Position numbers and translations under genes: made by a program
Notes under the pieces: model-generated
What the model was told of the DNA's origin: nothing
The model's input: the letters and a program-made list of their open reading frames with translations, nothing else
Databases searched by the model: none
Shown here: one piece after another, positions 1 through 5,479 of the stretch
How the letters are laid out: every line of letters begins with the position of its first letter
How positions within the stretch are numbered: position 1 is the stretch's first letter
Source of the DNA: Actinomycetota bacterium
GTDB taxonomy: Bacteria > Actinomycetota > Thermoleophilia > Gaiellales > Gaiellaceae
Direction of reading: 5' to 3'
NCBI GenBank assembly: GCA_013695295.1
Contig: JACDAS010000111.1
Coordinates: 1 to 7,932 of the forward strand
DNA length: 7,932 nucleotides

Positions 1-621
1 CTGGACGGCATGCAGGAGATCCACGACTACGTCTGCGACTACCCGGGGCTCTGGGAGGTCGCGGTCGACGCGATCCGCAAGGCTCGCGCGGCGAACTTCC
101 GCGTGACCACGAACACGACGATCTTCAAGGAGTCGTCCGTCGAGGACGTGGTCGCGATGATGGAGTACCTGACGAACGACGTCGGGATCGACGGGATGCT
201 GGTGGCACCCGGGTACCAGTATTCGCAGATCGACCCGGCGCTGACGATGACGCGCGCCGAGCACGAGGAGAAGTTCCGGGCGATCCGCGCCGCCGCCCGC
301 GAGCACGGCTACCGCTGGCTGGCGACGCCGATCTACCAGGAGTTCCTCACCGGCGAGCGCCGACTCGCCTGCGCTCCCTGGGGTTCGATCACCCGGAACC
401 CGTACGGCTGGAAGGGGCCCTGCTACCTGCTGACCGACGGGATCTTCCCGACCTACGAGGCACTGCTCGAGGGGATCGAGTGGGAGAGCTACGGCCCCGG
501 CTACGACGACCGCTGCGAGCACTGCGCTATCCACTCCGGCTTCGAGCCTGCGGCGGCCTACGAGGCTGCGGGAAGCGTCAAGGAGAGCGTCCGGAGCATG
601 GCGTGGACCCTGAGCGGCTGA
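1..621 (+). CDS. hpnH: Adenosylhopane synthase HpnH (radical SAM), 3' part only
   Basis: The reading frame is open from base 1, so the start of the gene lies upstream; 206 residues are visible. By family knowledge, HpnH is a radical SAM enzyme that adds the 5'-deoxyadenosyl group to diploptene to make adenosylhopane, the first step of the extended hopanoid side chain. The radical SAM CxxxCxxC motif is N-terminal in this family and is not in the window. What can be seen is the end of the barrel (TTNTTIFK, DGMLVAPGYQY) and the typical HpnH/DUF3463 C-terminus. That C-terminus has cysteines at visible residues 124 (CAPWGSITRNPYGWKGPC) and 141, and a CEHC pair at 172-175 followed by AIHSGFEPAA. 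The gene ends in TGA and overlaps the HpnG-like gene, whose product would act next. The assignment rests on remembered family motifs. Confidence 0.88.
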   Translation: MDGMQEIHDYVCDYPGLWEVAVDAIRKARAANFRVTTNTTIFKESSVEDVVAMMEYLTNDVGIDGMLVAPGYQYSQIDPALTMTRAEHEEKFRAIRAAAREHGYRWLATPIYQEFLTGERRLACAPWGSITRNPYGWKGPCYLLTDGIFPTYEALLEGIEWESYGPGYDDRCEHCAIHSGFEPAAAYEAAGSVKESVRSMAWTLSG

Positions 622-1187
622 CCCTGGCCTGCGCGACCGCCCTCGAGCAGGAGGCGGGAGAGCGGGCCGGTCTTGCGACCTCGCTGGTCGGCCTGCGCGG
701 GGTGAACGGCCTGCCGCAGGGACGCCTCGTCTCGTTCGGCCTCGCGGGCGCGCTACGGGAGGACCTGCCGTGCGGCACCGTCCTCGACGGCGTGCGCGTC
801 GTCGACCCCGACGGCCGCGTGCTCTGGCAGGGCGAGCCGCTCGGGATCCCCGATGCGGTGCTCGCGACGATCCTTGCGGCCCCCGAGGTCGTGGACGATC
901 CCGCGGAGCGGCGCCGCCTCGCGGAGGCCACCGGCGCCGATGCGGTCGACCTCGAGAGCGGCCCCATCGCGGAGACGGGCCGGCTCGCCGGCTGTCTTCG
1001 CGTGGTCAGCGACACCCCCGCACGCGGGCTGAGCGGGATCTGTAGCGCCGTGAAGCCCGAGGGCCCCGTCAGCTGGACCGGTCTCGCGGTGGGCTTCGCC
1101 CGCTCGCCGCTCGGCTTCACGCGGGCAGCGGCCGACGGGAAGCGCGCCCTGCGGGTCCTGCATCGCGCAGCAGAGGCGCTCGCATGA
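603..1187 (+). CDS. hpnG: HpnG-like hopanoid nucleosidase/phosphorylase
   Basis: This is a 194-aa protein of the MTA/SAH nucleosidase-like (PNP/UDP phosphorylase) superfamily. By family knowledge HpnG removes adenine from adenosylhopane to give the ribosyl-type hopanoid intermediate. Visible family features are an N-terminal TALEQEAGER segment (Glu17 in the activation position), a SFGLAGAL glycine-rich strand (44-51), a DLES motif (116-119, usually DMEg/s in the family) and a SDT motif with Asp137 in the place of the catalytic Asp. I chose the GTG at 603 because the homologous part begins just after it and CCGGAG lies 6 bases upstream. The frame also stays open further upstream, but there it only shadows hpnH. 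The gene overlaps hpnH by 19 bases and ispH by 4 (ATGA). It is short for the family (commonly 210-240 aa). Another member of the superfamily is possible, but the position directly after hpnH favours HpnG. Confidence 0.78.
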   Translation: MDPERLTLACATALEQEAGERAGLATSLVGLRGVNGLPQGRLVSFGLAGALREDLPCGTVLDGVRVVDPDGRVLWQGEPLGIPDAVLATILAAPEVVDDPAERRRLAEATGADAVDLESGPIAETGRLAGCLRVVSDTPARGLSGICSAVKPEGPVSWTGLAVGFARSPLGFTRAAADGKRALRVLHRAAEALA

Positions 1188-2110
1188 GCCGCCGCGTGCT
1201 GCTCGCGGCTCCCCGGTCGTTCTGCGCGGGCGTCGATCGCGCGATCGAGATCGTCGAGCGGCTGCTCGAGAGCAATGGCCCTCCCGTCTACGTCAGGCAC
1301 CAGATCGTCCACAACGAGCACGTCGTCCGCCGACTCGAGGCGCTCGGAGCCGTGTTCGTCGACTCCGAGGACGACGTTCCCACGGGCGCGATCTGCGTGC
1401 TGTCCGCCCACGGAGTCGCGCCGGCCGTCCGTGAGAACTGCGAGCGTCGCGGGCTCCAGGTGGTCGACGCCGTCTGTCCGCTCGTCTCGAAGGTGCACGC
1501 GGAGGCCCGGCGCTACGCCGACAGCGGTCACCTCGTCGCGCTGATCGGCCACGCCGAGCACGTCGAGGTGATCGGGACGAAGGGCGAGCGACCGGACTCG
1601 ATCGTGGTCGTCGAGTCCCCTGAGGCCGCGGAGCAGCTCGACACCAACGGCAGGCCGCTTGCGGTCGTCACCCAGACGACGCTCTCGCTCGACGATGTCG
1701 CCTCGACCGTCGCCTCGCTGGAGCGGCGTTTCGGCGGACTGCGACGCCCCGCCGCCGACGACATCTGCTACGCGACCCAGAACCGGCAGGACGCGGTCAA
1801 GGCGCTGGCCGCAGAGGCGACGCTGATCCTCGTCATCGGCTCGCCGACGAGCTCGAACGCCGAGCGGCTGGTCGAGGTCGCCCGGCTCGCCGGTGCCGAG
1901 GCTGCCCTGATCGACGGCGAAAGCCCGCTCGACCCGGCGCTGCTCGAGGGGCACGACGTGGTTGGGCTGACAGCGGGCGCTTCGACGCCGGAGGAGCTGG
2001 TGCAGGGGACGGTTACGCAGCTCGCCGCCCGCGGCTACGACGGGCTCGAGGAGATAACGGTCGCCCGGGAGGACGTCCACTTCCGGCTCCCGCGCGAGGT
2101 CTACTCGTGA
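1184..2110 (+). CDS. ispH: 4-hydroxy-3-methylbut-2-enyl diphosphate reductase IspH (LytB)
   Basis: IspH is a cytoplasmic iron-sulfur enzyme that reduces HMBPP to IPP and DMAPP, the last step of the MEP isoprenoid pathway. The 308-aa protein is full length and its key residues are present. The three cluster cysteines are Cys14 (PRSFCAGVDRA), Cys98 (DAVCPLVSKVH) and Cys195 (DICYATQNRQ). Substrate-pocket residues include His43 (VRHQIVHN), His76 (SAHGV), His126 and the proton-relay Glu128 (GHAEHVEVIGT), the TQTTLS motif (163-168), Ser223-Ser224-Asn225 (PTSSNAERL) and Ser267 (TAGASTPEE). The ATG at 1184 overlaps the previous stop as ATGA, and AGAGG lies 7 bases upstream. Lying after hpnH and hpnG, it would feed C5 units into squalene and hopanoid synthesis. 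It may also be the cell's general IspH, since I cannot see whether other copies exist. Confidence 0.97.
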   Translation: MSRRVLLAAPRSFCAGVDRAIEIVERLLESNGPPVYVRHQIVHNEHVVRRLEALGAVFVDSEDDVPTGAICVLSAHGVAPAVRENCERRGLQVVDAVCPLVSKVHAEARRYADSGHLVALIGHAEHVEVIGTKGERPDSIVVVESPEAAEQLDTNGRPLAVVTQTTLSLDDVASTVASLERRFGGLRRPAADDICYATQNRQDAVKALAAEATLILVIGSPTSSNAERLVEVARLAGAEAALIDGESPLDPALLEGHDVVGLTAGASTPEELVQGTVTQLAARGYDGLEEITVAREDVHFRLPREVYS

Positions 2111-2493
2111 CCTCCGTCGAGATCCCCTACTCGATCGCGGCGGCGCTGCCGACCCTCGCCGTGCTCGACATCACGAACGAGGTCGCGCACGAGGTCGCAC
2201 GCTCGGAGATCGAGAGCGGCATCGCCTTCGTGTCGGCGAGCTCCGATCCCAGCCTCGTCCGCGTCAACGAGCGCGAGTCGGGCCTGTTCCGGGACCTCGA
2301 GAGCCTGCTCGAGCGGCTCGTGCCCTGCGAGGCCCGCGAGCGCGAGCGCCTGCTCGTCTGGTTGCTCGGGCCGCGCACCGAGCAGGTGCCCGTCGCCGGC
2401 GGCCGGCTCTGCCTGGGTACGTACCAGCGCGTCTTCCTCGTCGGCTTCGGCGAGGCTTTCGCCGGCGACTGGACGGTCACGCTCCTGGGTTGA
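2107..2493 (+). CDS. Divergent UPF0047/YjbQ family protein, metal-site histidines missing
   Basis: This 128-aa protein starts at a GTG that overlaps the ispH stop (GTGA), with a weak GAGG 7 bases upstream. The second half resembles YjbQ/UPF0047: a VNERESG segment (53-59), a helix ending in LERLVP (68-73), a GGRLCLGTYQ motif (98-107, usually LGTWQ) and the closing VTLLG. Members of that family are small trimeric proteins; some have weak thiamine phosphate synthase activity, and the true role is unclear. In E. coli YjbQ the QHTSASLTLNE segment has a conserved His. Here the aligned position is Ser46, in SASSDPSLVRVNE. The YEH segment is deleted, and the His before the MLG motif aligns with Arg81. 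The only histidine left is His28. The fold is probably kept while the metal-dependent activity is probably lost or changed. Coupling to ispH suggests a role linked to that operon, but this is inference. Confidence 0.62.
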   Translation: MTSVEIPYSIAAALPTLAVLDITNEVAHEVARSEIESGIAFVSASSDPSLVRVNERESGLFRDLESLLERLVPCEARERERLLVWLLGPRTEQVPVAGGRLCLGTYQRVFLVGFGEAFAGDWTVTLLG

Positions 2494-2494
2494 C

Positions 2495-2509
2495 CCCTGC
2501 CCGGCAGGG
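2495..2509 (+). terminator. Possible GC-rich hairpin terminator after the hopanoid/ispH operon
   Basis: CCCTGC (2495-2500) pairs perfectly with GCAGGG (2504-2509) around a 3-base CCG loop, beginning two bases after the TGA at 2491-2493. No U-rich tract follows, so a standard intrinsic terminator is not shown. Actinobacterial hairpins without U tracts have been proposed as terminators. Its place between one operon and a promoter-like site supports a 3'-end role, but a 6-bp stem is common by chance in DNA this rich in GC. Confidence 0.35.
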
Positions 2510-2558
2510 CGCGGTGCCCGCTGCTCGTCACCTTCGTCACCATCCCCGCGCGGGCAGC

Positions 2559-2564
2559 TACGAT
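2559..2564 (+). promoter_or_regulatory. Candidate -10 element (TACGAT) for a leaderless start at 2571
   Basis: TACGAT fits the TANNNT -10 consensus and ends 6 bases before the GTG at 2571, so transcription would start at or next to the start codon. No Shine-Dalgarno sequence lies before that GTG. I see no convincing -35 element at the expected distance. The same layout occurs before the starts at 5480 and 7274, which raises confidence a little. Confidence 0.5.
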
Positions 2565-2570
2565 CGCACC

Positions 2571-3236
2571 GTGAAGCCGTGGTCGCGGCAGCGCTGGCTC
2601 GGGGGCCTCGCCTTCGGGCTGCTGGCGCTCGTGGCCGAGCTCGCCGGCAGGAGCCTCACCCACCGGCTCGACCTCGGCCGGCACGTCGCCTACCCGGGTG
2701 ACAGCGCCGCCAGCTACTACCCGCTGCTCCTGATCTGCGTCAAGGCTGCGATCGCGTTGCTGCTGGCTCGTCTCGCGTGGCGCGCCGTTCGGGCGCTCCT
2801 CGTCGAGCGCGAGGCCCGCACGCGCCTGGCCGCCGTCGGGGCCCGCCCTCACCGCCCCGTGCCGCGACCGTGCCTGCGACTCTCTCCGCGGCTCACCGTC
2901 TTGTTCTTCCTGACCACCTCGCTCCTCTACCTCGTGCAGACCGACGCCGAGGCGATCTCGGCGGGGCGCTGGCCCCTGCTTGCCCCCTGGGTGCACTCGT
3001 CGGCGCTGCCGGTCTTCGCCGTCCTCGCTGTCGTCGCGGCGCTCGTCTGGGGCGTCGTCGCCAGCTGGCTCAGCGAGTACGAGCGGTACGCCGAGCACGC
3101 CGCCGCCCATGCGAGAGGCCTCGCGCGAGGTGTCGCCTCCCCTGCGCAGAGCCGTCCGAACACGGGCGGGCTCGCCCCGCGGCGGCTGTTCGGGTTGGCC
3201 TTCGAAAGCCGCCCGCCGCCCGCTCGGGCCCTCTAG
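2571..3236 (+). CDS. Uncharacterised membrane protein, four predicted helices
   Basis: I do not recognise this 221-aa protein. Hydrophobic segments lie at about residues 10-29, 50-72, 107-125 and 143-167. A basic linker rich in Arg and Pro (about 79-107) separates helices 2 and 3. The C-terminal tail (168-221) begins SEYERYAEHAAAHARG and ends in a proline-rich stretch around RRLFGLAFESRPPPAR. The frame is open from 2490, but only the GTG at 2571 makes sense. It has a -10-like TACGAT 6 bases upstream, it begins MKPWSRQRW just before the first helix, and the longer version would add a low-complexity Arg/His stretch that lies over the hairpin. The TAG stop is followed at once by a strong stem-loop and then by the CopC-CopD gene group. 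A role with that group is inferred from order and strand only. Confidence 0.7.
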   Translation: MKPWSRQRWLGGLAFGLLALVAELAGRSLTHRLDLGRHVAYPGDSAASYYPLLLICVKAAIALLLARLAWRAVRALLVEREARTRLAAVGARPHRPVPRPCLRLSPRLTVLFFLTTSLLYLVQTDAEAISAGRWPLLAPWVHSSALPVFAVLAVVAALVWGVVASWLSEYERYAEHAAAHARGLARGVASPAQSRPNTGGLAPRRLFGLAFESRPPPARAL

Positions 3237-3267
3237 CCCGCGGCGTCGCCCATCCCTCCGCCGCGGG
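3237..3267 (+). other. 9-bp perfect GC stem-loop between two membrane protein genes
   Basis: CCCGCGGCG (3237-3245) is the exact reverse complement of CGCCGCGGG (3259-3267), with a 13-base loop. It starts directly after the TAG at 3234-3236 and ends 17 bases before the ribosome binding site of the 94-aa gene. Both arms contain CCGCGG. It could be a partial terminator, an mRNA end protector that sets different levels for upstream and downstream genes, or a protein-binding inverted repeat. No T-run follows it. Confidence 0.5.
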
Positions 3268-3284
3268 TCCCGCCGACACCCGTT

Positions 3285-3291
3285 GGAGGAG
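3285..3291 (+). promoter_or_regulatory. Strong Shine-Dalgarno (GGAGGAG) for the 94-aa gene
   Basis: GGAGGAG is the best ribosome binding site in the window. Its GGAGG core ends 5 bases before the ATG at 3295, which fixes that start over the GTG at 3291 in another frame. It implies that this gene is on a leadered transcript, unlike the starts at 2571, 5480 and 7274. Confidence 0.75.
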
Positions 3292-3294
3292 TGA

Positions 3295-3579
3295 ATGGAC
3301 ACACAGCTCGCCACCGAGATCCCGGGCGTCCGGGCCCGTCGCTCGGCCCGCGCGCTCGTCGTCTCGGCGCTCGGTCCGCTGACGGTCTGCGCAGGCCTCG
3401 TCTGGGGAATCCTGCAGCCCTACCGGATCACACTGCTCCATCCGGGCGGCGAAAGCTTCTGGTGGCTCGCCGTGCAACCGCCCCTGCTCGTCGTCGCGGT
3501 CGGACTCGCCTTCAACTTCCTGCTCGGACCAGGGCTCATCGCCGACCTGGAGGACGCCGAGCACGAAGGGCCACCGTGA
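3295..3579 (+). CDS. Small uncharacterised membrane protein, two predicted helices
   Basis: This 94-aa protein has a short N-terminal head with basic residues (GVRARRSAR), then a helix at about 20-41 (ALVVSALGPLTVCAGLVWGI). A loop with PYRITLLHPGGESFWW follows, then a second helix at about 57-77 (LAVQPPLLVVAVGLAFNFLL) and an acidic tail (ADLEDAEHEGPP). The positive-inside rule is ambiguous, because the head is basic and the tail acidic. It has an excellent ribosome binding site, and its TGA overlaps the GTG of the next gene (GTGA), so the two products are probably made together. I do not recognise a family. It may be a small subunit or partner of the downstream histidine-rich membrane protein or of CopC-CopD, which is inference from coupling. 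Confidence 0.72.
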   Translation: MDTQLATEIPGVRARRSARALVVSALGPLTVCAGLVWGILQPYRITLLHPGGESFWWLAVQPPLLVVAVGLAFNFLLGPGLIADLEDAEHEGPP

Positions 3580-4160
3580 CGCCCCCCGCCGAGCACGTCC
3601 ACTGGTTGTTCGCGACAGGATTTCTGTTCCTGGGGCTCTGCCTGCTTGCGGAGGCGGTCGTCGGCGAGGAGGTCTGGCGCCGGCGGAGGTGGCGTGCCTA
3701 CTTGTGGCCGTCGGTCGTCTTCGCGATGGGCGTCCTGATGTGGCCGGTGATGGTGTTCTTCACGAACTCGACGATCCACATGCTCGCCCACGGCCTCTGG
3801 GCGCAGGTGCTGATGGCCACCGGCGCCGCCCACCTCGCCCTCGCTCGCGGCAAGCTCCGCAGTCCCCTCTGGCGGCTGACGATGCCGCTGACCTTCGTCG
3901 TCTCCGGCTTCTCACTGCTCCTCCACGAGACGAACCCGTGGCTGTTCCAGCGGTCGGCGTTCCTGCACCACCTGCTCGGCTGGATGCTGATCTCGACCGC
4001 GCTCTTTCCCCTGGCCGCGACCTTCAGGCGCCGATCGCTCGTCTGGAACGGCGGCTTCGCGCTGTCGGTCGTGCTGATCGCAGTGCTCCTCTACTGCGAC
4101 CGCGACCTCGCGCCGATCTTCGGACGGCTCTCGCCGCTCGCCGGGGAGCCGCACCGGTGA
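3576..4160 (+). CDS. Uncharacterised six-helix membrane protein rich in histidine
   Basis: This 194-aa protein has predicted helices at about 8-30, 41-62, 68-90, 100-117, 128-149 and 153-174. Histidines at 7, 9, 68, 72, 86, 117, 131 and 132 lie in or at the ends of helices (EHVHW, TIHMLAHGLW, LLLHETN, FLHHLLGW). Such placing is often seen in proteins that bind heme or copper in the membrane, but no known motif confirms it here. The GTG at 3576 was chosen because it overlaps the preceding stop as GTGA and has GAAGGG 5 bases upstream. The open frame further upstream is a shadow of the 94-aa gene. Its stop overlaps the CopC-CopD start in the same way. I cannot name a family; its opening EHVHW resembles the start of the CopD domain next door only weakly. 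Confidence 0.75.
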   Translation: MTPPAEHVHWLFATGFLFLGLCLLAEAVVGEEVWRRRRWRAYLWPSVVFAMGVLMWPVMVFFTNSTIHMLAHGLWAQVLMATGAAHLALARGKLRSPLWRLTMPLTFVVSGFSLLLHETNPWLFQRSAFLHHLLGWMLISTALFPLAATFRRRSLVWNGGFALSVVLIAVLLYCDRDLAPIFGRLSPLAGEPHR

Positions 4161-5470
4161 GGCGCGGAGCGCTCCTCCTCGTCACGGCCGCGGCGCTCAT
4201 CCTGCCGCAGGCGGCGCTCGGCCACGCCAGCCTGTCCCGCTCGAGCCCGGGCTTCGGCGAGCGGGTCGAGCGCGCTCCGCGGGCGATCGTGCTCGCGTTC
4301 GACCAGGGCGTCCGCGGGTTCCCGAACTCGGTTCGGGTGTTCCGCTCCGACGGCCGCGTCGTCTCCGCCGCGCCGCGACGGCGCGCAGGCCGGGTGATCG
4401 AGGTACCCCTTGCACGTCTCGGGAGAGGCGCCTACACCGTCCGCTGGCAGGCGATCTCGGCCGTGGATGGACATGTCATCTCGGGCGTCTACACCTTCGG
4501 CGTCCGAGTCGCTGCGCCCCCTCCGACCGAGGCCTACGGTGCGGCCGGTCCCTCGCGCGCCGAGCACGTCGTCCGCTGGGCCTACTTCGTGGCGCTCTCG
4601 CTGCTGCTCGGCGGGCTCGGCTTCCGTCTCCTCGTCCTGCGCGGGCCGTTGCCGGAGCGGGTCGAGCGGCGCTTCTACGCCGTTTCGGCGGTCGGAGCCG
4701 TCGCCGCGCTCGAGGTTGGCGTCGTGGCGTTCCTGCTACGGGCCGAGGGAGCGCTCCAGCTGCCCTTCGGGCGGCTGCTCTACGGCGATCTCTCGCCGAT
4801 CGCAGGCGGGACGCGGTTCGGGACCGCGTTCATCGCGATGACGCTCGGCTTCGCCGGGGTCGCCGCGCTGCTCTTCCTCGCGTGGCTGACCGACGTGCGC
4901 GCCCTCCTGTGGGCTGCGCTCGCAGTGGGGCTCGGGTTCGCGTCGGGCCTCTCCCTGTCCGGCCACGCTGCCGACCCGGGTTCTCCCCGGACGGCGCAGC
5001 TCGCCGACTGGGTTCACCTGAGCGCCGCGGCGCTCTGGGTCGGCGGGCTCGTGCAGCTCTCGATCGTGGTCTGGCCCGCGGCGCCCGAGCTTCGGCGACG
5101 TGCGTTCCTCGGTTTCGCGCGGCTCGCGCCGGTCCTGATCGCGCTGCTCGTCGCGGCGGGGACGTACCTGAGCATCGTGCGGCTGCCGCGGGCTTCCGAC
5201 CTCTGGACCGAGACATACGGTCACGTGCTGCTCGTCAAGCTCGCGCTCGTGGCTGTCGCACTCGCCTGGGGCGCGGCGCACCACTTCCTCGTGCGGCCTC
5301 TGCTCGACCGCGGCGACGATCGACGCCACCTGCGAACGAGCCTCGCCGGCGAGAGCGCGATCGGGATGGCGATCCTGCTCGTCGCCGCGGTGCTCGTGAA
5401 CTCGGAGCCGCCGCGGCCCACCGTCCCGCAGCCGGCGGAGGCGAGGCCAGCAAGCATCCAGGCCCGGTAA
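4157..5470 (+). CDS. CopC-CopD fusion, copper-binding/copper transport membrane protein
   Basis: This 437-aa protein joins a CopC domain to a CopD domain, as in YcnJ-type copper proteins. Residues 1-22 form a signal peptide (ending AALG), so the mature protein would begin with His23 (HASLSRSSPG). In CopC proteins this N-terminal His, with the Asp and His of DGH, forms a Cu(II) histidine brace; Asp104 and His106 are present in SAVDGHVISG. The CopC domain has no Met or Cys, so the methionine Cu(I) site of some relatives is absent. The CopD part begins near 136 (EHVVRWAY) and has about eight helices. Its histidines include 270 (LSGHAAD), 287 (ADWVHLSAAALWVGG), 356 (YGHVLLVK) and 375-376 (AAHHFL). 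Its likely role is to bind copper outside the membrane and move it inward or deliver it to cuproenzymes. The GTG at 4157 overlaps the previous stop, and GGGGAG lies 8 bases upstream. Confidence 0.9.
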   Translation: MRRGALLLVTAAALILPQAALGHASLSRSSPGFGERVERAPRAIVLAFDQGVRGFPNSVRVFRSDGRVVSAAPRRRAGRVIEVPLARLGRGAYTVRWQAISAVDGHVISGVYTFGVRVAAPPPTEAYGAAGPSRAEHVVRWAYFVALSLLLGGLGFRLLVLRGPLPERVERRFYAVSAVGAVAALEVGVVAFLLRAEGALQLPFGRLLYGDLSPIAGGTRFGTAFIAMTLGFAGVAALLFLAWLTDVRALLWAALAVGLGFASGLSLSGHAADPGSPRTAQLADWVHLSAAALWVGGLVQLSIVVWPAAPELRRRAFLGFARLAPVLIALLVAAGTYLSIVRLPRASDLWTETYGHVLLVKLALVAVALAWGAAHHFLVRPLLDRGDDRRHLRTSLAGESAIGMAILLVAAVLVNSEPPRPTVPQPAEARPASIQAR

Positions 5471-5473
5471 CGT
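5468..5473 (+). promoter_or_regulatory. Candidate -10 element (TAACGT) for a leaderless start at 5480
   Basis: TAACGT ends 6 bases before the ATG at 5480, and no Shine-Dalgarno sequence is present. Its first three bases are the TAA stop of the CopC-CopD gene, the only TAA stop in the window. No clear -35 element is visible. Transcription would begin at the start codon, separating the sugar epimerase unit from the copper genes. Confidence 0.5.
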
Positions 5474-5479
5474 CGGGCG

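Noticed and set aside
578..2080. A 500-codon open frame on the - strand opposite hpnG and ispH
   Set aside because: It lies opposite genes with complete family motifs. Its translation is low-complexity and rich in Arg, Asp and Ala, as expected from the antisense strand of GC-rich codons.
2490..2495. TTGACC as a -35 element
   Set aside because: It spans the stop codon of the UPF0047-like gene, and no -10-like hexamer lies 16-19 bases downstream. The TACGAT at 2559 is much too far away.
2127..3314. A 395-codon - strand frame opposite the UPF0047-like and four-helix genes
   Set aside because: It is low-complexity, rich in Arg, Glu and Gly, with no domain. The + strand shows clear hydrophobic segments and gene coupling.
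3689..4156. A possible 593-aa version of CopC-CopD with a long N-terminal extension
   Set aside because: The extension is a shadow of the histidine-rich membrane gene. The signal peptide begins exactly at the GTG at 4157.
3589..4571. A repeated GCCGAGCACGTC near the start of the 194-aa gene and of the CopD domain (AEHVHW versus AEHVVRW)
   Set aside because: The match is short and the following helices do not align convincingly, so duplication or homology is not supported.
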